Below, in pieces: positions 50,801 to 59,800 of a DNA stretch of 64,000 nt; positions within the stretch are counted from its first letter, which is position 1; every line of letters starts with the position of its first letter. Source of the stretch: Ypsolopha sequella (taxonomy: Eukaryota > Arthropoda > Insecta > Lepidoptera > Ypsolophidae); the NCBI GenBank assembly GCA_934047225.1, contig OW203993.1:24752069-24816068 (forward strand), read 5' to 3'. The notes beneath the pieces were generated by a model, which saw only the letters and a program-made list of their open reading frames with translations, was not told the origin of the DNA and ran no database searches. Made by a program: the position numbers and the translations under genes.

Positions 50801-53800
50801 GGCGTGCACAGAACTTTTTTCCGGAAAAGCAATCAGAAGGTCAAGATTGACAATGAAAAAAAATTTAAAAAATTTAAATAACACTTTGAAAAAAAAAAGT
50901 TTGTATGACGCCAGGGTAGGCACTGCCTACCCTAGAGTGAACATTTTCATAATTTTAATATTTAATATTAATTTTAATATCATTTTAATATTACGCCACT
51001 CTTGGCGGTCCTCAGTCATCCTCATCCAGCCGCCACCCGCAACGTCCTTCAGATCGTCAGTCCATTCAGTATATCATCAGTATATTCATATTATATCCAG
51101 TTAATAGTAGACAGCACTAAAATTCTAATGTGGTACCTTGACGACTAACGAATATCAATATATCAATATCAAATATTTACTTTTTTGTCTTTTTAATTGA
51201 TAAGAATTAGATAAAACAGTAAAATAAAATTTTTGTGAGATATATTGGCCCGAAATATATCTCACTAAAATTTCATTTTACTGTTTTATCTAATTATAAT
51301 CAATTAAAAAGACAAATATATCAATATCATCAAATACATGTATGTCTTTATTATATATAAAGGCTTTCAATCTAAATGGAAAGTAATTTAGGAGGTTGTT
51401 CAGTATCGTTAATACATCACATTCCACTGCAAAGTACTTTTTTTTGCGCGAACTTTTTCTTCACTTCTCAGTACAAAGTAGTCCGATCAGCTGACTCAGT
51501 TTGTATGGACAAGTGAAGAAAAAGTTCGCGCAAAAAAAAGTACTTTGCAGTGGAATGTGATTTATTAACGATACTGAATCACCTCCTAAATTACTTTCCA
51601 TTTAAATTGAAAGACCTTATATAATAAAAGTGTAGAAACCGATGTCTCTGTACATTGAAGAAAAGTAATAAAAATAGATAGGGGGTGACTAAAGAAGGGT
51701 AATAGAACACAAATTTATCAGCGATTTTTAGAATTCTTTTCTGTCTGTTTGTTCACGCACATCTCCAAAACTACTGAACTGATTTTCATGTAGTTTTCAC
51801 AGGTGAAAAAAGCTTAATTTGGATTAAAATATAGGCTTTGTTTAATTAAAATCGGGTGTCGGAAACAAAAGTTATCGTCATTTAAAAATGTTTGGGATTA
51901 ACTTTTCCATTGTTAGAAGTTACATAGCAGATAATAATTCTTGGCGATGAAGGCCTATAGACGTCACGAACGATTGTTTAAAAGAAAAAAACAAGAAAAT
52001 TTTGATTAGAATATGTAGCGTATAAAATTTTAGTACAAAAAAAAAGCAACAGGTGGCGCTATTCATTATAAGAACGCGCAAAGCTAATATTACTACAAAA
52101 AAGAGCTGTCTGTCTGTACATTGACGATATTAAAAAAAAATAGAGGTGTAGGATACTGATACAAAAAAAAACGGAATTTTTTACGGTATTTCATGCATCA
52201 CCCTAAATCTACTGAACTGGTTTTGATGCGGTTACCACTGTACGATCCTCAGCAGTGAGACATGGATTATAAAGAAAGAAGGAAGGGAGATCACTCTTCG
52301 ATAACTTATCATCCAACTTAAAAACTGGGATACCTTTAAAAATCAAGTTAATGTCTTAACTGCGTCTTTGAAACTAACGTTTGAAAACCAAAAAAAAAGA
52401 GGGTGGAAAACTTTTTTTTTTTGACAAAAGTATAAATTTTAAAACATTGTTAACAGGTGGAATCCAGATAAAAGATCGATAAATCAAATATATTTTCTTC
52501 AATATGAGGAGAGACCTAGTTTCTTCCAATGAACCCTTGAAAACCTGATGTTGTTGATGTTCTACCGTCAGGTGTCCCGATAATGAAAAGATATTTTGTT
52601 GTCAAAATATCACAAAAATGTCGAGTTTTCACATAAGAAAACGCGCACGCGCATAAAGTCGCCATTTTCCGCACTTGTGCTATAAAAAATTATACGAAAC
52701 TCGTGCGAGAAACGTTTCATCGCTCTCGTATCGTAATGTACTATTTCAATGCAAGTGCTCGTAAAGGCCCACTTTTTATACATCAAAACCGAACAGAAAA
52801 TCGATTATTTTACCCTAGGGCTTTACTATTTTTTTATTTTATTTAGGATAAGTTGGCTAACCTGCAACCTTTCTTGTGTACCATAAATGTAATACTTTTT
52901 TTTCTTTTGAGTCAATCATTAACTTGCAAAATTGTAGCAATGTAACTTTCAACTTTAATAATTAATTTGTTTTCTTTGATTATATTTGTTTTATTTCCTC
53001 ACACTATGCATTGAAAAACAATGATAATATAATATTATGATACACGGGCGTAAGAGCAATAAATTACTCGGTTACGTTTAAAACACCCGCTAATTATTCC
53101 TTTTCACCTTTGTAGCATAAACTACTATTAATTGCAAGCAATACTTCATCTACGCCCATTAAAAATATCGCCTTTATTTATAATATTTTCAACTAACAAC
53201 TTCACGAAAAATGAGAAGAACACATGTTCATGAACCCCGGGTGCGTCGTTTCGGTAAAGCTGCCTTGAAGGCCAATCAAGATAAAGGGGGCGTGGCTTGA
53301 GAAATAAGGTCGGTACTTATTTCTCGTCTATGTTGTTGATTGGCTCTCTAGAGGTGTTACAATAAATTTGGCCAAGCAAGCGCAGAATCGCGGTGTTATA
53401 ATATAATATTATAACATCGGATAAACAAATGATGAAATAAACTGTAATGTTTGGCAGTAGGTATATTTTTGGTTAGCTACAACTGTTATTTCATGTTTTT
53501 TCATTAATTCTAGGTATGTAACATACATTTTAATATCTGTACGCCATACATGGCACATCATGGATTAGGACTTAAGGCCCTTAGTACCGCCAAATGGGTA
53601 CTTTCTAAAGCCTACTCCTCTTTTATGGCCAAACCAAAAATATTGAAAAAATGTATTATGGATTAACAACTCTAGGACAACATAAGCAACATTTTTCTTT
53701 TTTCGTACCACCAAAACTTCTGTATGAAAAATTGTTTTAACTGAATGGTGTTTTTTGGCTTGAATTCCCTACTGCTCCTAAGCGGCTTAGGCGATTTAAT

Positions 53801-56800
53801 TTATTTATGCTTTGATAAATAGATAAACTTGATAGCTATAAATATAACATAGAATTATTCAATCGAACAATCACGTCCATGTGAAAAGTATTATTTTCTC
53901 CTATTTTGCCCTATCAAGGACGCAGCGAGCGTCGTAACAGCCACCACGCATTGTGCACTGATATGAACGTTATTTCAATGTCATTTCCGTTGATATTCGT
54001 ACAAACAAACATAGAGCTGCTAATTTGGCGACGGTAATCGCCTTAAGTATTGTAACATCTTATTTACCTGTGTTGAACAAATAAATAATTTTGAATTTTG
54101 AACAATGTAGGTACTTATAAAACTGCTTTTGGTGTTACAATTACCTTATTGCTCTATGGGAGTAGATAAAAATCATTATTTTACTACGTTATTATTATGT
54201 AGTATGGATTTTCACGACAATTTTCAGTTACTTTACAAAGAATTTCGTCCATAACAGCCCTGTTTTACCTTCGTACGTCCAAAATTTTCAACATAATTAC
54301 CTACTGGAAACTCTAAGATAGTTGGTAGTTTTAGAGAGCAAAACTTGGACCGCTTCAAGGCATAACTTACATGATTTAGAGGCACGTTAGGGAGAATTTC
54401 TCAAAACGTCGAGGAATAGAGACGTTATTTCAGCTGTTTAAGGTGACTCCGTCGGAAACATTAGTAACTCGATTCGTGGTGGTTGAAATTTCAAACACAT
54501 CCATATTAAAATAAAGTCCTTATCAGCTCGCACTGCAACATGGCTGTAACGTGAGGCGCTGCGGCTGACAAGTGCGAAAATAGTGTTTTTAATTAATTTT
54601 ACGTAAAATTAAATGAATTTTCAAGAACTGAGAAAACCATATCATTTTATATTATTTTGTCTAGAATTTTACAAATTTTTAAACTATGTCGAGAAAAACT
54701 GCAGCAGTTATATTGTTACAAGTGGACAAAACATTGAGAAATAATGGTAAACTTAGAATTTCCTTGTTTCACTTCTGTATATTAAAATAAAATTCAGGAA
54801 AAACCACATAATTATTTGTATCGTGTAGATTACTATGTATTTTTCTTCTATTAAAAATGTTATAGTTAGCGTATAAAATGGTTACAAAGTTAATCAGTTC
54901 AAGGTCGTTGGCATTGGGAGAAGCCTTAAGTTGGGCCATCCTGCTCAGCTACCATAGAAAAAGCCATAGGTTTTTGTGAAGGCTTGATAGGTTTGATGTC
55001 AATAAAAATTTGCGCAGCATCTTTAGATATAGAATACATGTCTATAAACCTGAAGTTTACATTGGTACAACCAATGATACTATAAAACAGTCAAAATTAT
55101 AACTATTTTTATAAGACCAAAATTTTGTTTATAATTTAGTTTATTTAGTCTCTTCCGAAAAAGTATGTTCATAAGGACTTATATTAGCTCCACGAAAAAG
55201 TTAAAAAATAATCAGCCTGCCCATGACGTCACGAACAAAGGCGAATGGCAGAGGTTTCGGCAACCTACTATTGACGGTATAGCTGTCGCAGGCAAATAGT
55301 AAAACTCAGCATTTTACAAACGGTGCCGTCAGTTTTTAACGAATTAGGTATTATTATTTGACGAATCTCAATTTAAAATTTGTTTAGCATATAGTAATTC
55401 TGTTAGAACTATACAGGTCGCCTGGCTTCGCTTCGCTCGGCTTCCAATATGTACATACAAGTAAACTTACAACGCTCCTCCTCCCTCCGCTCGTCATCGC
55501 ACCGATTTTTCACTTTTTGGTGAAAGATTTCGGCTTTTTAGAAAGTGATGAAGTCATTTTATAAACAGCGGTCATTTTACAATTTGGCGAACGACAAACT
55601 GCAAAACAGCGAGCGTTTAGAAACTGACGACGCCCTTTGTAAAACGACGAATTTTACTGTTTGCCTACCACATAGCCACCAAAACAGCAAGACTAATTAC
55701 CACGGATTGCACGGATCGCCAACGCCAAAGAGTAAAGTAATACAATCGGAGGTCAACGCACGGCAATGTCTTCCACTATCTGCCATCAACAAGCCAGCCC
55801 AGCGTGGTTAATCACCACCAAACCATCCTTAGGCCCACTTGCAGCATGTTCTTAACTCGAATTTAACTCGGGTTAAATAAAAAAATAGAGGGTTAAGAAA
55901 AAGCTCTCTTGCGCCAATCAAAATCTCGGGTTAAACTATGTTTAAACTAAGGCCCACTTGCAGCATGTTCTTAACTCGACTTTAACTCGGGTTAAGTCAA
56001 AAAATAGAGGGTTAAGAAAAAGCTCTCTTGCGCCAATCAAAATCTCGGGTTAAACTAGGTTTAAACTAAGGCCCACTTGCAGCATGTTCTTAACTCGACT
56101 TTAACTCGGGTTAAGTCAAAAAATAGAGGGTTAAGAAAAAGCTCTCTTGCGCCAATCAAAATCTCGGGTTAAACTAGGTTTAAACTAAGGCCCACTTGCA
56201 GCATGTTCTTAACTCGACTTTAACTCGGGTTAAGTCAAAAAATAGAGGGTTAAGAAAAAGCTCTCTTGCGCCAATCAAAATCTCGGGTTAAACTAGGTTT
56301 AAACTAAGGCCCACTTGCAGCATGTTCTTAAATCGACTTTAACTCGGGTTAAGTCAAAAAATAGAGGGTTAAGAACAAGCTCTCTTGCGCCAATCAAAAT
56401 CTCGGGTTAAACTAGGTTTAAACTAAGGCCCACTTGCAGCATGTTCTTAACTCGACTTTAACTCGGGTTCAGTCAAAAAATAGAGGGTTAAGAAAAAGCT
56501 CTCTTGCACTAATCAAAATCTCGGATTAAACTAGGGTTAAACTAAGAGAAAGTCATCAGAATGTAACCCGACTCTCACCTCGAGATAAACTCGGGTTAGC
56601 GAAGTAATGTTACCAGTTTGACTTAAATTGTGTTGTTTCCAATGACATTATATGTATAGATACTATCAGTGGATATACCTCATTGGTTGCAACTAATTAC
56701 TTTATGGTAAAATCAAACGTCAAACAATCGCTTAGCTCGGGTTTACTAACCCACTTCGATATTATCATGGTGCAATAGGACTAATGAAATGTTGGGTTAG

Positions 56801-59800
56801 TTAACTCTTCCCTTGGGTTAGTTAACCCGAGGGTTAAGGATTTTTTCTCTATCATGCTGCAAGTGGGCCTAAGAGAAAGCCACCACAAATTAACCCCACT
56901 CTCACCTCGAGTTAAACTCGGGTTAGCGAAGTAATGTTACCAGTTTGACTTAAATTGTGTTGTTTCCAATGACATTATATAGATATTGGTGTCGATTCGG
57001 CGTAATATGACTTAACTTATTTGACAGGACTAACCTTATTTTAAGCGTCCTGTCTTTTTCTTTCTTTATCGAAAAGACAAGAGCAGAACGCTTAAATTAA
57101 GTTTAGTCCTATCAAATATAATTAAGATGTGGTACACCGAATCGACACCACTATACCTCATTGGTTGCAACTAATTACTTTATGGTAACATTCTAAATAA
57201 ATGTCAAATGTCAAACAATCGCTTAGCTCGGGTTTACTAACCCGCTTCGATATTATCATGGTGCAATAGGACTAATGAAATCCTCACTTGGGTTAGTTAA
57301 CCCGAGGGTTAAGGATTTTTTCTCGATCATGCTGCAAGTGGGCCTTAATATGTCTACACAATGATTACGGCCCTCAGTGTCGAAGCCTACGACCGTATAT
57401 TACGTATAACTTTAACATTAGCTTCAACGGCAACTCATTATTTTGGTAGCAGAGGTACTTGGATTTGAAGCAAGCCATCGAGCCCTTAAAAAGATTAACC
57501 CCCGGTTTCTGAAAGGCCTATCAAAGTTAACAGTAGATTAAAAAAACTTTAACCGCAAATAACGGTGAAAATAAAGCATATATGAAGTCTGAATAGTGAT
57601 GAATCAATAATTAACTTAGTTAATTTTTGATTTCAATGTAAAATTCCCACTTTTTCTGGCTTAATCCGCAGATAATTATTTTTTAATCTACTGTTAACAT
57701 TGATTGGCCTTTCAGAAACCGGGGGTAAGCGTTTTATTTTTCATTTTTATGACTTCATACTAAAACCCAAGGATTTCAAAAGTAAAGATAAGCCCTTACC
57801 GTAGTATGACAGCACCAAAATGCTTCCACCTTTAAATGGGTGACGCTCACACGTTTGGAATCAGTGCTCATCTGAACACAGTGATAGTTGGACGCCTTAA
57901 GTGCGCTTAAATTTTTACGACTTTAGTAGTCTGATCTGTTTGCTGACCGAAGGTAGACAGATTGCGCACTCATATTGTGCGCGCGTCGCGGCGTCGGCAT
58001 TATGTTAACGCACACATTCAAAAACAATGCAATAGATTTTAAGTGCCGGGGCTCATCTAAACTTTTGAAATCTTTGCTAAAACCCATTTTTATACCTATT
58101 TAAATTCATGCCTAAGAAAAGGTTTCAACCCCCTGCAACGTCCTTACATAGACCCACGCAAAAGGCTAAGTCCAGTACATTTTTGTCATCACCAGTACCC
58201 TGTACAGTACAAAATACGCAAACATATAAAATTACAATAGTCTCAGTAAGTAAACAAAGTGTGTCAGGATCGTAGCGGATAGAAATCTATAGTCTCTGCC
58301 TACCTCTCTGGGAGACAGGCGTGAGTATGTAGGTATGTGTAATTGTGTGTATGGAAATAAAAGTCCACGTCTGAGTTCTTCTTACCTTCCGTACTGGGCT
58401 GCGAGGTCCAAGGCGCTTTCGTCCTTGATATTCTTGACAGTGACGTCAGCTCCCCTCGCCAGGAGTTGTGCCACCACGTCCACGTTGCCGAATTGTGCTG
58501 CTATCAGTAGGGCCGTCTCTTGCTCCGACGTCTGTTGAACAGTTTTGGTTCAGGAATGTTCATTACAGGCCTAAATCGATGATGAAGACACTTGCCAAGA
58601 CAAGTGGGAAGGAAGATGGACCATGGTAATAACTAGTGGCGTATTTACCCAAGGGCCAAAAGGGCCATGGCCCGGGGCGGCAGGCTGCGAGGGGCGAGCG
58701 CAAGCTGCACCTCGCGCTCATCTTTGTTCGCTTTCATAATCAATAATTACCTTGAACCTTACTTAAGTAAATTATTATTACATACGGCTTGAACACTCAC
58801 GTGTGATTGTTGTTGACTATATGCCAACCGTTTCACCGATACAATTTCGGCATTATCAAGGCGAGTGTCGTTCTTAGGACGACGACGCGGCGTTCACCGT
58901 CGTTGTCAAACGGGCACTCAGTGCCTAAATTGTATCGGTGAAACGGTTGGCATATAGTCAACAACAATCACACGTGAGTGTTCAAGCCGTATGTAATAAT
59001 AATTTAGTATGTCAGCTCACGCGAGTTTTAATAATCTTACTTAAGTACTTACTTACTTTTAATTTATATTGCTTTGTGACTAGATACTGTCATTGAAAAA
59101 ATTGTCAATAGGAAAAAAATATAAATGTTGAAGTATAGTTGAATCCATCCATCTGCTGGACATAAGCCTTTCCAGGACTTTGCCACTCCCGGCGGTCATC
59201 CTGGAAGAATTGCCCATACTCACACACGCTGGGCAGGCGGGTTGGTGAGCACGGTGCCGGAACCCTCGCACCAGTGACGCCGCTGCCCGTCACCAGTCTG
59301 TTCCATATAAGGACCGGCTATTAGGGATGGATATACCGCCATCCATCGGTCCTAGGCATGGTAGGCCTCCTGGTTTTTTGCCTGTGAGCTGTCCTCTTAC
59401 TCTCCCCCGAATTACTTCGAGGGGGTCTCCAAGTAAGATGGTGGTACCTCCACAGTCAAGCCCGGCATCAGCTCTACCACTTGTCGAAATGTTGGGTATG
59501 GCAAGATAAGCATCCAAGTAGAGTGAATGCAGTGGAAATGAGGCTGATAATTTTAAAATTTATATTGAAATTTATATTGAAATTTATGGTGCACAAGTAG
59601 AAATTTATGGTGCACAAGTAGAAATTAAAGCTTGACCGTGCCGACGTATGCCAATCAAACAATAGGTGAAAATTGCCGAAATTTACCTACAGATTCACAA
59701 GTTCATAGTTCCTGTAATTCGATAGCTAAATTCCATTATTTGTTTTTTGTTCTAAAGTTGATTTCATGGTTTTACATCTACGTATTAAATTTTATTTTTA

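Larger units (their letters stand above)
55832..57348. mobile_element. TIR element with amplified left end and duplicated right part
   Basis: The left terminus GGCCCACTTGCAGCATG is inverted as CATGCTGCAAGTGGGCC at 56853-56869, and again at 57331-57347 after a second copy of the inner part (AATGTTACCAGTTTGACTTA to GGGTTAAGGATTTTTTCTC). The element is thus left end x6, inner plus right end x2. GGGTTAGTTAACCC and ACTCGGGTTA words recur. Non-coding. Confidence 0.85.
50718..58385 (-). other. Intron between ankyrin exons 58386 and 50592
   Basis: 7.7 kb, repeat-rich throughout. 51640-52335 and 54770-55300 show no recognisable feature beyond AT-rich sequence. Confidence 0.85.
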
